Below are positions 7,978 to 18,092 of a stretch of 39,386 bases of DNA, piece after piece. Under the pieces are notes generated by a model that was not told the DNA's origin, ran no database searches, and saw only the letters and a list, made by a program, of their open reading frames with translations. Numbering within the stretch: position 1 is the first letter of the stretch; each line of letters starts with the position of its first letter. The position numbers and the translations under genes were made by a program. Source of the stretch: Balneola sp. (GTDB taxonomy: Bacteria > Bacteroidota > Rhodothermia > Balneolales > Balneolaceae); contig PBJO01000005.1 of assembly GCA_002720745.1 (NCBI GenBank), forward strand, positions 1-39,386, written 5' to 3'.

Positions 7978-8021
7978 ATATGAAATGGAAAAAGTGTTTA
8001 TAATAGTTTTCCCTTTCATAT
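7978..8021. repeat. imperfect 15-bp hairpin between DUF3098 and maf
   Basis: 7978-7992 (ATATGAAATGGAAAA) pairs with 8007-8021 (TTTTCCCTTTCATAT) at 14 of 15 positions around a 14-base loop. It sits between two divergently transcribed genes, so it is unlikely to be a terminator. An operator for either gene is possible. Confidence 0.55.
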
Positions 8022-8135
8022 AAACATATTTAATTATTACCCATTTATATAGACACATATCTCTAGGAATGCTAATTTCTTAGTCATTGTAAATTAGCTA
8101 TTATTAGGTATAAGGACAAAAGCTAGATAAAAGAA

Positions 8136-8735
8136 ATGACCCAACTTATATTGGCATCACAAAGCCCTCGTAGAAAAGCGCTACTTCAAAAATTAGGCAT
8201 ACCCTTCGAAATTCAACCATCCACGATTAATGAATACTCATTAACCACGGACCCCACGAACTTAGTGAAAGAATTAAGCCTTGCGAAAGCCAAGGACGTT
8301 GCAATGAACTGCTCAGACGCAATAGTTATTGGAGCAGATACTATTGTAGTTCATAACAATGATATCCTTGGAAAACCTACCAATGAACAAGAGGCGGCCC
8401 AGATTTTAGCCCGACTGAGTGGAAACCATCACCAGGTGTATACCGGAGTTTGCCTTCAGTATGTAGATAGGCAAGGAGCACTTCAAGAACCAGTACTTTT
8501 TCATGAACTGACAAAGGTATGGTTTCAAGCGCTTAGTACTTATCCCATTCATAATTATGTTTCATCGGGCCTACCTATGGATAAAGCTGGTGCCTATGGA
8601 ATTCAAGATAAATGGGGGGCTATCTTTGTAAAAAAAATCAAGGGTGACTTCTATAACATAGTTGGTCTTCCTTTGAGTCGATGTTATCTTGAACTTAGTT
8701 CGTTAAAAGAGCGTTACAAATTGAAACTGCAATGA
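8136..8735 (+). CDS. maf: Maf family nucleoside triphosphate pyrophosphatase
   Basis: This 199-residue cytoplasmic enzyme hydrolyses non-canonical or excess nucleoside triphosphates (dTTP/UTP or m7GTP, depending on subfamily) to the monophosphate. It shows the family signatures in order: LASQSPRRKALL (6-17), AKAKD (50-54), GADTIVV (66-72) with the catalytic aspartate D68, LGKP (78-81), and a C-terminal KAGAYGIQDKWGA with FYNIVGLPL. Its length is normal. It opens a four-gene plus-strand operon ending with mazG, another NTP pyrophosphohydrolase. Its stop overlaps the next start as ATGA. Confidence 0.95.
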   Translation: MTQLILASQSPRRKALLQKLGIPFEIQPSTINEYSLTTDPTNLVKELSLAKAKDVAMNCSDAIVIGADTIVVHNNDILGKPTNEQEAAQILARLSGNHHQVYTGVCLQYVDRQGALQEPVLFHELTKVWFQALSTYPIHNYVSSGLPMDKAGAYGIQDKWGAIFVKKIKGDFYNIVGLPLSRCYLELSSLKERYKLKLQ

Positions 8736-10720
8736 AGCACGCCTTAATTAACGCTAGTTGGCGCAGACTCAAATCAATGAACTTATCTTCATTCAATAGT
8801 GAGCATTTAACCAAAAGCATGCTCAGGAAAATTATATACAGTACTCCACGGACTCAATTTCAACAAAGCTCTGCATATTTGGCAAGTATTTTAGCAGTAT
8901 TGATACTTTTGCTTAGCACATCTGCTTTAGCTCAAAGCCAGACAATTAGCAATCGAGGTCGATTAGAAATTGCACTAAGACTAATACAAGAGCAACGCTG
9001 TGATGGTGCTTTACCTATCTTAGAGCAATTACACCGCAATGAACCGAATGCCTTTATCTATTTTGATCGGATAATTGAATGTGAAATTGAACTCAAAAAG
9101 TATGATAGGGCCTTAGAACGAGTACAAAATTATGAAACAAATCGAAGCAATAAAGCTCTAACAGGCGTATTAGAGGGTGAAATTCAGTTTTTCATGGGGA
9201 ATAAGGAACTCGCATTCAATTTATGGAATGAAAATCTTAAAATGCATCCAAAGATGTTGCAGCTTTATATCAATACAGCTAGGACTATGGTTAACCGTAA
9301 AGCTTTTGATCAAGCGTTGTTGGTTTATGAGAAAGCGCAAATAAGTTTCAAGAATCCCATGTTATTTAACTCTGAGATCCCCATGGTGCATATGCAGGCG
9401 GGTAACTACGATGAGGCTGTTGAAAGTTGGCTAACTTTGATACAAAATTCTCCTAATCAAGCAACGGGTTTCCAACGGATTTTGTTTCGATATAATGATC
9501 CTTTATTATATGACATCAGCATTATAAAATTGGAAGATCTACTATCAAACTTGCAGCCAAATGATGTCCTTTATAGTACACTCTATGAGTTGCAAATTTG
9601 GCTGCTTTTGGAAACCAATCTTTTTGAACGAGCATTTAATACCGCTTTAAGATACGAGAAAAATACTCCTGCAATCACCTATTCACTTTACAATGTAGGA
9701 AACCAATTACTCCAAAATAGAGAATATGAAAAGGCACTTAATTCTTTTCACTATTATTCTGATATTGGCTTTAATGAGATAAGATGGCAAGCGCTAGAGA
9801 GACAGGCAGAAATTTGGCTATCATGGGTAAAATACTTGGAGGATTATGACCTCATCCCGGTATCAGAAAAGTCATACTATACCGAGCAGGCAAGAGAGCT
9901 CCTCAACTTAATACTTTCAGAAGCCCCAAATTACCAAAATAGTACAAATGTACACCTTCGCTTAGCAGAATTGTACTTAGATTTTGATAAAGATTTAGTG
10001 CAAGCACAGGAAATTATACAACGACTCGAAGGACTAAGAGAAAACATCTCAGAGGAATTGAATTATCTAAAAGGTCGACTTGCCATAACAAATGAGTCGT
10101 TTACTGAAGCCAGACTATTACTTACTCGGTCAAATCGTTCTGCGAAAGTAGGAGAAATGGCAGAAAAAACGCGCTACTATTTAGCACTATCTGACTTTTA
10201 CTCTCAAGATTATGAATTTTCCAGTTTACAGCTCAAAAGTTTAGGCCGGCAGTATACCTCGTATTATGCTAATAATGCATTAGAACTACGCCTTTGGTTA
10301 CAAACCATAACGGCTTTGGATTCTACTGCTCAATTTAATATAACTTTCCCAAAGGCTATGCTTGAAGAACTCAAAGGCAATAAAGCTACGGCCAAAGCTA
10401 TGCTTTGGGAAATTGCGCGTAATCATAGAAATCCTTTTTCTGGCTATGCTTTTAAAGTACTTTATTCTTTGGGAGCTGATTTGGAAGACTATATAACGGC
10501 CTTGAACGTTTACTTAGTTAATCAAAAGAGTTCTTCACTAAGAGAAAATCTTATGTGGCTACGAGCACAAGCTGCGTTCTATCTTTCGGAACAAGATTCT
10601 TCCTCACTGAGTTCAGAAACCCTTTATTCGTATTATGAGGAATTAATTTTGTCTTTCCCAAATGGTTTTTATAGTCCACTTGCTCGCAAAGTAATAAACA
10701 AATTAAATATTCGCTCATGA
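8732..10720 (+). CDS. exported tetratricopeptide-repeat protein
   Basis: This is a 662-residue protein with a strong hydrophobic export segment (residues about 48-67) ending in STSALA, followed by Q; a signal-peptidase I site after ALA is likely. The rest is all-helical TPR-like repeats, for example from residue 70 and again near 110 (KKYDRALERVQNYE) and 420-500 (KGRLAITNESFTEARLLL). Such periplasmic TPR proteins usually scaffold protein complexes; no partner can be read from the sequence. The start at 8732 overlaps the maf stop (ATGA). An ATG at 8819 would give a more usual 38-residue signal peptide (MLRKIIYSTPR...). The stop overlaps the next gene's start, again by ATGA, so the operon is translationally coupled. 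Confidence 0.8.
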   Translation: MKHALINASWRRLKSMNLSSFNSEHLTKSMLRKIIYSTPRTQFQQSSAYLASILAVLILLLSTSALAQSQTISNRGRLEIALRLIQEQRCDGALPILEQLHRNEPNAFIYFDRIIECEIELKKYDRALERVQNYETNRSNKALTGVLEGEIQFFMGNKELAFNLWNENLKMHPKMLQLYINTARTMVNRKAFDQALLVYEKAQISFKNPMLFNSEIPMVHMQAGNYDEAVESWLTLIQNSPNQATGFQRILFRYNDPLLYDISIIKLEDLLSNLQPNDVLYSTLYELQIWLLLETNLFERAFNTALRYEKNTPAITYSLYNVGNQLLQNREYEKALNSFHYYSDIGFNEIRWQALERQAEIWLSWVKYLEDYDLIPVSEKSYYTEQARELLNLILSEAPNYQNSTNVHLRLAELYLDFDKDLVQAQEIIQRLEGLRENISEELNYLKGRLAITNESFTEARLLLTRSNRSAKVGEMAEKTRYYLALSDFYSQDYEFSSLQLKSLGRQYTSYYANNALELRLWLQTITALDSTAQFNITFPKAMLEELKGNKATAKAMLWEIARNHRNPFSGYAFKVLYSLGADLEDYITALNVYLVNQKSSSLRENLMWLRAQAAFYLSEQDSSSLSSETLYSYYEELILSFPNGFYSPLARKVINKLNIRS

Positions 10721-12042
10721 CATATTTGAATTACTTCAATAATTCTAACCAGGTTATTCGAAATCCACGGTATAGCCTCGTCCGACTAGTCCTCATTAGT
10801 CTGTTCCTCTGCATTAACCATGTTGCACCTAGTAGTGCCCAACAACTCTTTATTCCCATGGATGAAAGTCAGGAGAATCATTTAAAGGCCTATGGACTCA
10901 TCTTCAACCATCTGACAGTGGGAGGTAAAGCTACATGGTTATTAAATTATAGAGGCGGCTCGTTCATGACCGAAGAAAATGCTGAACTAATTAGAGAAGC
11001 ACGCTTAAAAAATATATCCATCGAAATTATAAGTAGCTCGCAGGCCGCTAGAATAATGCAGGAGCTTGAATCTCCAGGTTCGAATACATCAATTGTCAAC
11101 CTAGAAAAAGCGCCTCGAATCGCTGTTTATACCCCCAATCAAACACTTCCATGGGATGATGCGGTAACCCTTGCACTCAGTTATGCTGAGATTAAATACG
11201 ACAAAATTTGGGATATTGAAGTACTACAAGGCACACTACAAAATTATGATTGGCTGCATTTACATCATGAAGATTTTACTGGACAATATGGGAAGTTTTG
11301 GGCTAGCTATCGAAATAATCCATGGTATATAACTCAGGTGAAACAAATGGAAGTAATGGCTGCAGAGTTAGGTTTTAATAAGGTGAGTGAACAGAAACTA
11401 GCCGTAGCTAAAACTATCAAAGAATATGTAGGCAAGGGTGGTTTTCTATTTGCCATGTGCTCTGGTACCGATACCTTCGATGTGGCCTTAGCAGCTGAAG
11501 GTATCGACATTGCCCCTACCCCTTTTGATGGAGACCCAGTGGACCCTAATGCGCAGGAATCATTGGACTATAGCGCAACCTTGGCTTTTGAAAATTTTAC
11601 TATCAGCCTAAATCCATCGGAATACGAACATGCAGATATTGATGTCCCAGTTGCTATTGATGAAATCGATCAAAGTCTAGATTTTTTTACTCTTTTTGAT
11701 TTCTCTGCCAAATGGGATCCTGTTCCAACGATGCTAACCCAAAATCATGTTAGCAGCGTACGTGGATTCTACGGCCAAACTACAGCCTTCAGGACCGCCA
11801 AAATAAAATCTTCAGTGGTTATACTAGGGGAAAGTCCGGGGCGCGAACAAGCAAAATATATTCATGGTAACTTTGGTCAAGGAACTTATACCTTTTATGC
11901 GGGCCATGACCCTGAAGACTACACCCACCGTGTAAATGATCCACCAACAGATTTAGCATTATACCCAAACAGTCCTGGTTATCGACTCATTTTAAATAAT
12001 ATTTTATTTCCCGCAGCGAAAAAGAAAAAGCAAAAAACCTAA
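10717..12042 (+). CDS. secreted GATase1-like protein, family often labelled asparagine synthetase B
   Basis: This is a 441-residue exported protein with signal peptide to about residue 41 (VAPSSA, then QQ). Conserved blocks include IPMDESQENHLKAYG (46-60), LLNYRGGSF (75-83), HLHHEDFTGQYGKF (181-194), GGFLFAMCSGTDTFDVALA (241-259), GHDPEDY (396-402) and a closing SPGYRLILNNILFPAA. The family is common in Bacteroidota-related genomes and is often annotated asparagine synthetase B. I see neither an N-terminal nucleophile glutaminase domain nor an AsnB synthetase domain. The GGFLFAMCSG block resembles a GATase1/ThuA nucleophile elbow with C248 as candidate nucleophile. The substrate is unknown. 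It overlaps the TPR gene by ATGA and mazG by TAATG. Confidence 0.75.
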   Translation: MTYLNYFNNSNQVIRNPRYSLVRLVLISLFLCINHVAPSSAQQLFIPMDESQENHLKAYGLIFNHLTVGGKATWLLNYRGGSFMTEENAELIREARLKNISIEIISSSQAARIMQELESPGSNTSIVNLEKAPRIAVYTPNQTLPWDDAVTLALSYAEIKYDKIWDIEVLQGTLQNYDWLHLHHEDFTGQYGKFWASYRNNPWYITQVKQMEVMAAELGFNKVSEQKLAVAKTIKEYVGKGGFLFAMCSGTDTFDVALAAEGIDIAPTPFDGDPVDPNAQESLDYSATLAFENFTISLNPSEYEHADIDVPVAIDEIDQSLDFFTLFDFSAKWDPVPTMLTQNHVSSVRGFYGQTTAFRTAKIKSSVVILGESPGREQAKYIHGNFGQGTYTFYAGHDPEDYTHRVNDPPTDLALYPNSPGYRLILNNILFPAAKKKKQKT

Positions 12043-12806
12043 TGCACGCATCACAAAGATTCGAAGACCTAGTACGTCTAGTTCAGATCCTACGTAAAGA
12101 ATGTCCGTGGGATCGAAAGCAAACTCACCAGTCCATAAAAGATAATCTGGTCGAAGAAGTCTATGAGGCACTAGAAGCGCTAGAAAATGATAATTTTGAA
12201 GAGTTCAAAAATGAACTAGGGGACTTACTCCTTCACGTTGTATTCCATGGTGTAATTGCATCAGAAAATAGCCAGTTTAATATAGAAGATGTCATTGAGA
12301 CTTTAATGGAAAAACTGATCAGACGTCATCCTCATGTATTTGGTGGCCAAGCGATAGATGATGAAAGAAAGGTTTCTCAAAACTGGGAGATGATTAAAAA
12401 GAAAGAGGGAAAAAAGTCGACTTTAGACGGACTCCCAAAACCCATGCCGGCGCTAATAAGAGCACAACGAATGCAGGAGAAAGCAAAAAATGTAGGCTTT
12501 GATTGGCCTGAGTGGAAACAAGCATGGGAGAAAGTGGAAGAAGAAACCCAAGAGTTTAAAGAAACACTTTCATCGGGATCGACCAAGGAGCAAGCGCAAG
12601 AATTTGGGGATTTACTGTTTTCTATTGTGAATTTGGGACGTTTTTTTGACTTAAATGCCGAGGATAGTTTACGCCTTACAAATACAAAATTTGAGCAGCG
12701 ATTTCGATATATAGAACAGCAGGCTGAAAAAGAAAATCGATCCATAAATAACCTAAGTTTAGAAGAAATGGATAGGCATTGGGAAGCCGCAAAAAAAGCA
12801 CTTTAA
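12042..12806 (+). CDS. mazG: nucleoside triphosphate pyrophosphohydrolase MazG
   Basis: This 254-residue all-helical enzyme removes pyrophosphate from NTPs and dNTPs, and in E. coli it limits damaged nucleotides and (p)ppGpp signalling. Both tandem MazG domains of the long form are present. The first has CPWDRKQTHQSI (21-32), EEVYE (38-42) and ELGD (58-61). The second has EEETQE (166-171) and EFGD (187-190). These E-x-x-E and E-x-x-D residues bind magnesium. Length matches the 263-residue E. coli protein. The start overlaps the previous stop as TAATG, making this the last gene of the maf operon. No clear terminator follows. Confidence 0.95.
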   Translation: MHASQRFEDLVRLVQILRKECPWDRKQTHQSIKDNLVEEVYEALEALENDNFEEFKNELGDLLLHVVFHGVIASENSQFNIEDVIETLMEKLIRRHPHVFGGQAIDDERKVSQNWEMIKKKEGKKSTLDGLPKPMPALIRAQRMQEKAKNVGFDWPEWKQAWEKVEEETQEFKETLSSGSTKEQAQEFGDLLFSIVNLGRFFDLNAEDSLRLTNTKFEQRFRYIEQQAEKENRSINNLSLEEMDRHWEAAKKAL

Positions 12807-12970
12807 GTACTTAATTTATTGTCTGGGTTTCATTAACTTATAACCAACTCTTGAAGTGACACAATATCCTATTTTATTACACAAATGCGGAGAGTCCTCA
12901 CACACACGCGCACTGGATGGTACCGAAAAGGCAAGAGTAAACTGAACACCTAACAAATATTCGGAACACC

Positions 12971-14131
12971 ATGACAAACTATTTACAAACCGGATTTGAC
13001 GAATCAATTTACCCTTTTATAAACAAAGGCTTGGATGGCGTAGTAGCTTTTTCCACCACTAAAAGTTCTATTGATGGACAACGCGGTGAGCTAATATATA
13101 CAGGATACAATATTGATGTGCTTGCAGAAAAAAGTACCTTTGAAGAAGTATGTTTTTTGTTGTGGAACGACCGTCTTCCAACGCGAACCGAATTGGATGA
13201 TTTAACACATAAATTACAAGCGCGAAGAAATATTCCAAAAATAGTTATTGATTATTTACACAGTGTTGACAAAGAGTCAAAGCCTATGTCTGTTTTGCGT
13301 ACAGCTACTTCTATGCTCTCTGAAACTGATATTCATTTACCCGACGATTCCTATTACGAAAAAGCAATCAATATTACGGCTAAGTTACCTACAATTATCG
13401 CAGCTTTTTCTCGACTAAGAAGCGGCAAAGAAATCGTTAACCCGAAAACAACAGGTTCTACTGCATTTAATTTTCTCTACATGCTAAATGGTGAGGAACC
13501 TGGTGTGCAGGCTGAAAAGACTCTAGATTTGTGCTTAATACTCCATGCAGAGCATGGAATGAATGCTTCTACCTTCACTTGTAGAACCGTGGGTGGAACA
13601 TTGTCAGATTTATATTCAGCTATAACTGCTGCTATTGGAACACTGAAAGGTCCTCTTCATGGTGGAGCGAATACTGCTGTAATGCAAATGCTTATGAAAC
13701 TAGAAAAGCAAGGTAAAAATGCTGATGCGGTTACATTTACTAAAGATAAGTTGGCCAAAAAAGAAAAGATTATGGGGTTTGGCCACCGTGTGTATAAAAC
13801 TTTTGATCCTAGAGCTCGTCACCTTCAAAAAATGGCTCAATCATTAAGTGAAGAAACTGGGCATGAAGAATTATATCGCTGGTCAATGGATATGTTGAAT
13901 ACGATGAAAAGTGAAAAAAATATTGACCCAAATGTCGATTTCTTTTCTGCAACCGTTTATTACTCTATAGGAATTCAGCCAGATTTATACACCTGTATAT
14001 TTACCATGAGTCGTATTGCAGGCTGGGCCGGCCATTATATGGAACAAATGGGGCATAACCGACTCGTACGCCCTAGAGCACTCTATGTTGGTGAAAAAAA
14101 TGTAGCTTACACTCCTATTAAGGAGCGATGA
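12971..14131 (+). CDS. gltA: citrate synthase
   Basis: This is a 386-residue cytoplasmic enzyme of the short, dimeric citrate synthase/2-methylcitrate synthase type; it condenses acetyl-CoA with oxaloacetate. The active site is complete: [10 protein letters not shown] (192-201), GPLHGGAN with H230, [14 protein letters not shown] with H272, and [10 protein letters not shown] with D323. The C-terminal [14 protein letters not shown] is typical of the Bacillus-like short form. A 2-methylcitrate role cannot be excluded by sequence, but no prp genes are nearby. It stands alone after the maf operon. Its 3' end overlaps the 3' end of leuS on the other strand by 14 bases. Confidence 0.93.
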   Translation: MTNYLQTGFDESIYPFINKGLDGVVAFSTTKSSIDGQRGELIYTGYNIDVLAEKSTFEEVCFLLWNDRLPTRTELDDLTHKLQARRNIPKIVIDYLHSVDKESKPMSVLRTATSMLSETDIHLPDDSYYEKAINITAKLPTIIAAFSRLRSGKEIVNPKTTGSTAFNFLYMLNGEEPGVQAEKTLDLCLILHAEHGMNASTFTCRTVGGTLSDLYSAITAAIGTLKGPLHGGANTAVMQMLMKLEKQGKNADAVTFTKDKLAKKEKIMGFGHRVYKTFDPRARHLQKMAQSLSEETGHEELYRWSMDMLNTMKSEKNIDPNVDFFSATVYYSIGIQPDLYTCIFTMSRIAGWAGHYMEQMGHNRLVRPRALYVGEKNVAYTPIKER

Positions 14132-16703
14132 CTAAATTTACGATCCGCAAAGGAACAAATATTTCCTTTACTAACCGCCCCCCCTCTAAATAACCTTTAA
14201 TATTCTTAAGCTCTTTTGCATTTTCAATAACATATTGCTTATCCATCGCTAAGCCAGCGGGAACATACAGTTCTGCGCGGACCTTCCCATTAATTTGGAT
14301 AGGATACATTATTTCATCGTCTGTCAAGTATTGTTCATCGAAGGCAGGCCACTCTTGGTAAGCCAAACTTTCCTGATGACCTAACTTCATCCATAACTCC
14401 TCACTAATATGAGGGGCAAAAGGTGATAATATTTGCGCAAAATTTTGAGCCACAGCTTTAGGCATCTGACTCCAGTTATTGGCTTCATTTACAAAAATCA
14501 TCAATGCTGATATTGCAGTGTTAAATCGCATCTCTTCAATATCTTGGCTCACCTTTTTAATCACTGTATGAAGCACTTTAAGCTGCTCTTTCGTAGGTTC
14601 TATCTCACTAATCGTGGACTTAAGTTCGCCATCCTTCACATTAACTAAGAGTCTCCAAGCTCGATGTAAGAATCTGTTTACCCCTTCCACCCCTTTAGTA
14701 CTCCAAGGTTTAACCTGCTCTAATGGCCCCATAAACATCTCATACAAGCGAAGTGAATCCGCTCCAAATTTCTCAATAATTTGATCGGGATTTATAACAT
14801 TGCCACGGCTCTTAGACATCTTATATGCTCTAGCTTCAATGCGTATGTTGGTGCCCTTGATTACAAAATGATCCCCTTTTTTCTCTACATCTTCATCAGA
14901 TAGACGAATCCTATCTGTAGCCTTTTCAGCATAATCAATGGATATCCACTCTCCATTTTTTTTAGCAGCAGTATATTCCATCTCACCAAGAATCATACCT
15001 TGATTCACCAATTTCTGAAATGGTTCCTTAGTACTAACAACGCCCAAATCAAATAATACCTTGTGCCAAAATCGGGCATATAACAAATGTAATACCGCAT
15101 GTTCAGCACCACCAACATATAAATCCACCGGCATCCAATACGATTCATAATCAGGATCTACGGGTCCTCCCTCCCAATCTGGGGATATATACCGCAAATA
15201 ATACCAACAAGAGCCTGCCCACTGAGGCATAGTGTTAGTTTCACGTTTAGCAGGCTTACCTGTTGTAGGATCGATGGTATGAACCCATTTAGTTGCGTTA
15301 GCCAGAGGAGGCTCTCCATCACCATTAGGTTGATATTTATCTACATTCGGAAGTTCTAAAGGTAGCTGATCTTCGGATAAAGGAATCACACCCTCGTCGG
15401 TATGAAGTATGGGGAAAGGCTCACCCCAGTAGCGCTGTCGAGAGAACAACCAGTCACGGAGCTTGTAGTTAATAGCTTTTGAACCTACTCCGTGATCTTC
15501 CAACCATTGAATCATTGTAGTTTTTGCCTCAGCCACCCCCATTCCATTCAAAAAATCAGAATTAATGGCGAGACCATCTCCCGTATAGGCTTTGCCAGTA
15601 AACCCTTCTTGGGGTTGAACCGTGCGTACTATCGGTAAATCAAAGGTCTCTGCAAACTCCCAATCTCGCTCATCTTGCGCAGGTACGGCCATGATGGCAC
15701 CTGTTCCATAACTAACAAGTACATAATCCGCAATCCATATGGGAATCTGCTTGTTAGTCACTGGATGAATCGCAAAAGCGCCTGTCCAAACTCCCGTTTT
15801 CTCTTTCGATAGTTCTTGTCTGTCTAAATCCGATTTGGCAGCCGCAGTTTTCACATACTCATGCACAGCTGAACATTGCTGATCGCTTGTAATCTTATCT
15901 ACCATATGATGCTCCGGTGCAAGTACCATATATGTAGCGCCAAACAATGTATCAGGTCTCGTTGTGAATACCCGAATCTGCTCTGAATCATATTCCTGAA
16001 TTTTGAAGTCAATTTCAGCACCTACTGACTTTCCTATCCAATTTCTCTGCATATCTTTCAACGATTCAGGCCAGTCAAGATCATCCAAATCCTGAAGTAA
16101 ACGCTCTGCATAGGCGGTGATCTTGAGGACCCATTGACGCATTGGTCGCCGAACGACGGGATACCCACCCACCTCACTTTTTCCATCAATTACTTCCTCA
16201 TTGGCTAAAACAGTCCCTAATTCTGAGCACCAATTGACTGCAACTTCATCCTCATAGGCCAAGCCCATCTCATAAAGTTTCAAGAAAATCCATTGAGTCC
16301 ATTTAAAATAATTAGGATCCGTTGTATTTACTTCTCTATCCCAATCATAACTGAATCCAATAGCTTGTAATTGTTCACGGAATCTTTTGATATTGTGCTC
16401 GGTGGTAATACGTGGATGAGTCCCCGTTTTTACAGCATACTGCTCAGCAGGCAATCCAAATGCATCCCAACCTATAGGATGAAGTACGTTAAAACCCATC
16501 ATTCGCTTATATCGTGCCATTATATCGGTAGCAGTATATCCTTCTGGGTGTCCCACATGCAAACCAGATCCACTAGGATAAGGAAACATATCCAAAACAT
16601 AATATTTTGACTTGTTACGATCCGTAGGGGTTTTAAACGTCTTGTGCTGTAGCCAATATGTTTGCCATTTCTTTTCAATGGCTGCTGGATTATACGAATG
16701 CAT
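14118..16703 (-). CDS. leuS: leucyl-tRNA synthetase
   Basis: This 861-residue class I aminoacyl-tRNA synthetase charges tRNA-Leu. The HIGH-type motif is HVGH at 49-52 (within [16 protein letters not shown]) and the KMSKS loop is at 628-632. An editing domain (CP1) with a [15 protein letters not shown] block sits between them, and the C-terminal domain ends with [17 protein letters not shown] and later sequence. Length is normal for a bacterial LeuRS. The start is the ATG at 16703 ([14 protein letters not shown]), which gives the usual family N-terminus; an in-frame GTG 29 codons upstream is disfavoured. It lies 117 bases behind the LuxC-like gene. The stop codon is inside the end of gltA. Confidence 0.97.
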   Translation of the reverse strand: MHSYNPAAIEKKWQTYWLQHKTFKTPTDRNKSKYYVLDMFPYPSGSGLHVGHPEGYTATDIMARYKRMMGFNVLHPIGWDAFGLPAEQYAVKTGTHPRITTEHNIKRFREQLQAIGFSYDWDREVNTTDPNYFKWTQWIFLKLYEMGLAYEDEVAVNWCSELGTVLANEEVIDGKSEVGGYPVVRRPMRQWVLKITAYAERLLQDLDDLDWPESLKDMQRNWIGKSVGAEIDFKIQEYDSEQIRVFTTRPDTLFGATYMVLAPEHHMVDKITSDQQCSAVHEYVKTAAAKSDLDRQELSKEKTGVWTGAFAIHPVTNKQIPIWIADYVLVSYGTGAIMAVPAQDERDWEFAETFDLPIVRTVQPQEGFTGKAYTGDGLAINSDFLNGMGVAEAKTTMIQWLEDHGVGSKAINYKLRDWLFSRQRYWGEPFPILHTDEGVIPLSEDQLPLELPNVDKYQPNGDGEPPLANATKWVHTIDPTTGKPAKRETNTMPQWAGSCWYYLRYISPDWEGGPVDPDYESYWMPVDLYVGGAEHAVLHLLYARFWHKVLFDLGVVSTKEPFQKLVNQGMILGEMEYTAAKKNGEWISIDYAEKATDRIRLSDEDVEKKGDHFVIKGTNIRIEARAYKMSKSRGNVINPDQIIEKFGADSLRLYEMFMGPLEQVKPWSTKGVEGVNRFLHRAWRLLVNVKDGELKSTISEIEPTKEQLKVLHTVIKKVSQDIEEMRFNTAISALMIFVNEANNWSQMPKAVAQNFAQILSPFAPHISEELWMKLGHQESLAYQEWPAFDEQYLTDDEIMYPIQINGKVRAELYVPAGLAMDKQYVIENAKELKNIKGYLEGGRLVKEIFVPLRIVNLVIAP

Positions 16704-16820
16704 AAAAAAGTATTTTAGTCTGTAGGGTCGTCGTTGTATATCAATTTTCCCCATTAACCTGTCGAAAAGGTGGAGGTCTTTAGGGCTCACTTATAAATTC
16801 CTAAAATAGGCATAAAAGAA

Positions 16821-18092
16821 TTAAATAATGAAAGGACAAAGATACCTTAGTATATCTACCCCATCGGGCTTCCAATATAAAGGAGGGCACTGGGCGTAGT
16901 CAATGGATTCAACATTAATAGTGTCGTTAAAGAAGCCTTTAAAGGCTGGGATATCAGCTCCTAGATAGTATATACTCTGAAGGGTAAAACCAAAACGCTC
17001 CACCAAACTGCCCAACGCATCTTTATCGGCTTTAACCCAGTAAACCACTCTATTACTTTTTGGCTCAGATACATACTCTAAAGAATGCTCTTCTATAAAC
17101 CAATCGCCGACACATATGAATGCACGATCTATGGCCAAATTATATGCTTGTTTGTAAGCCACACTGGTCAGTCTGTTTCGATTAAATCCTTGCGTTTGAA
17201 CCTTCGAATCGGATATGCCTGCTATCTCAGTTTTATAGAAGGCAGTTTTTAATGCATTTTCTAATGGTTTTTGCAGTTCATTGAGCCCAACTGGAGATAC
17301 AATCATACCTACTGACCTACAGCCTTTTCCATCATGCCTGAGCATCGCTTCGATGAGTTGATTAGAATGTTTTATGGCCAATTCTTTGTTTGGGCAATAG
17401 GCTATTGAAAATGATGCTGTACGATTTAACCAGTTCGTCCGTTTATCTAATATTTGAGCTTTAATTAAGATAGCTTTAAGGCTTTCTAAGGATGATTCTG
17501 ATCCTGCAAAAAGTACTTTCTTGAAGTCTTTAGCGGGAATATCTTTTGTTTCAATGGTCCAATGCTGAATCTGTGCTTCCCAACCTCTGTGAACCAACCA
17601 TTTTAGTATAGAAACTAAGAGATAGGGGTCTTTCCGAGAAATTTTACCCGTATAATTATGACCTGATAATAAAACAGCGATAGCATCCTGCAAACCGACT
17701 AAGGGTAGATTACCAGCATGAATACATAACACATGCGCTTGTTCAAATAGTTGAGAATCTATGTCATCTTGTACATCTACTCTTTTTTTATTTAGTTCTT
17801 GTTGGTCCTTTTCCCCATAATATTGTTCCACCCAGTGTACTAAATCGCCCGCTTCTAAACGGGATTTAATGGAAGAAAGCTGAAAATCAATATCCTCTGA
17901 AGTAAAATCGGTACCTAAAATACTTTGTTTAATGGCTGCGCGCATTCCGGATTGCTCATTATCAAACCACTCGATTAGGTGTTTCTGTAAAAGCAACGCT
18001 CTATCTTTCGCCTGCTTAGTCCAAATCTTATCGACTTGATGTAGCTTATTCGAATTTTTTTGATTTGAATTTGGAAGGGCTGAACTATCCAT
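16821..18092 (-). CDS. LuxC-like acyl-CoA/acyl-protein reductase
   Basis: This 423-residue protein matches the LuxC family (Pfam LuxC), which reduces an activated fatty acyl group to the aldehyde with NADPH through a cysteine thioester. Visible are an aldehyde-dehydrogenase-like nucleotide site (HAGNLPLVGLQDAIAVLLSG, 125-144, then KISRKD) and the catalytic-cysteine stretch HDGKGCRS with C258. The gene overlaps the LuxE-like gene by 8 bases, so the two are surely expressed together. No luciferase (luxAB) is present. The aldehyde is thus likely destined for alcohol, wax ester, ether lipid or another product. It is the last gene of a long minus-strand series, with leuS following. Confidence 0.85.
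   Translation of the reverse strand: MDSSALPNSNQKNSNKLHQVDKIWTKQAKDRALLLQKHLIEWFDNEQSGMRAAIKQSILGTDFTSEDIDFQLSSIKSRLEAGDLVHWVEQYYGEKDQQELNKKRVDVQDDIDSQLFEQAHVLCIHAGNLPLVGLQDAIAVLLSGHNYTGKISRKDPYLLVSILKWLVHRGWEAQIQHWTIETKDIPAKDFKKVLFAGSESSLESLKAILIKAQILDKRTNWLNRTASFSIAYCPNKELAIKHSNQLIEAMLRHDGKGCRSVGMIVSPVGLNELQKPLENALKTAFYKTEIAGISDSKVQTQGFNRNRLTSVAYKQAYNLAIDRAFICVGDWFIEEHSLEYVSEPKSNRVVYWVKADKDALGSLVERFGFTLQSIYYLGADIPAFKGFFNDTINVESIDYAQCPPLYWKPDGVDILRYLCPFII

Noticed and set aside
10717-12042. Asparagine synthetase B as the function of this gene
   Set aside because: The customary label for the family, but neither the N-terminal glutaminase nor the synthetase domain is visible and the protein has a signal peptide.
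12377-12745. 122-codon minus-strand frame within mazG
   Set aside because: It mirrors the second MazG domain and its translation resembles no family; shadow of mazG.
16704-16820. Possible T-box or other leader upstream of leuS
   Set aside because: I could not find a T-box core or specifier stem, and T-boxes are not expected in this phylum.
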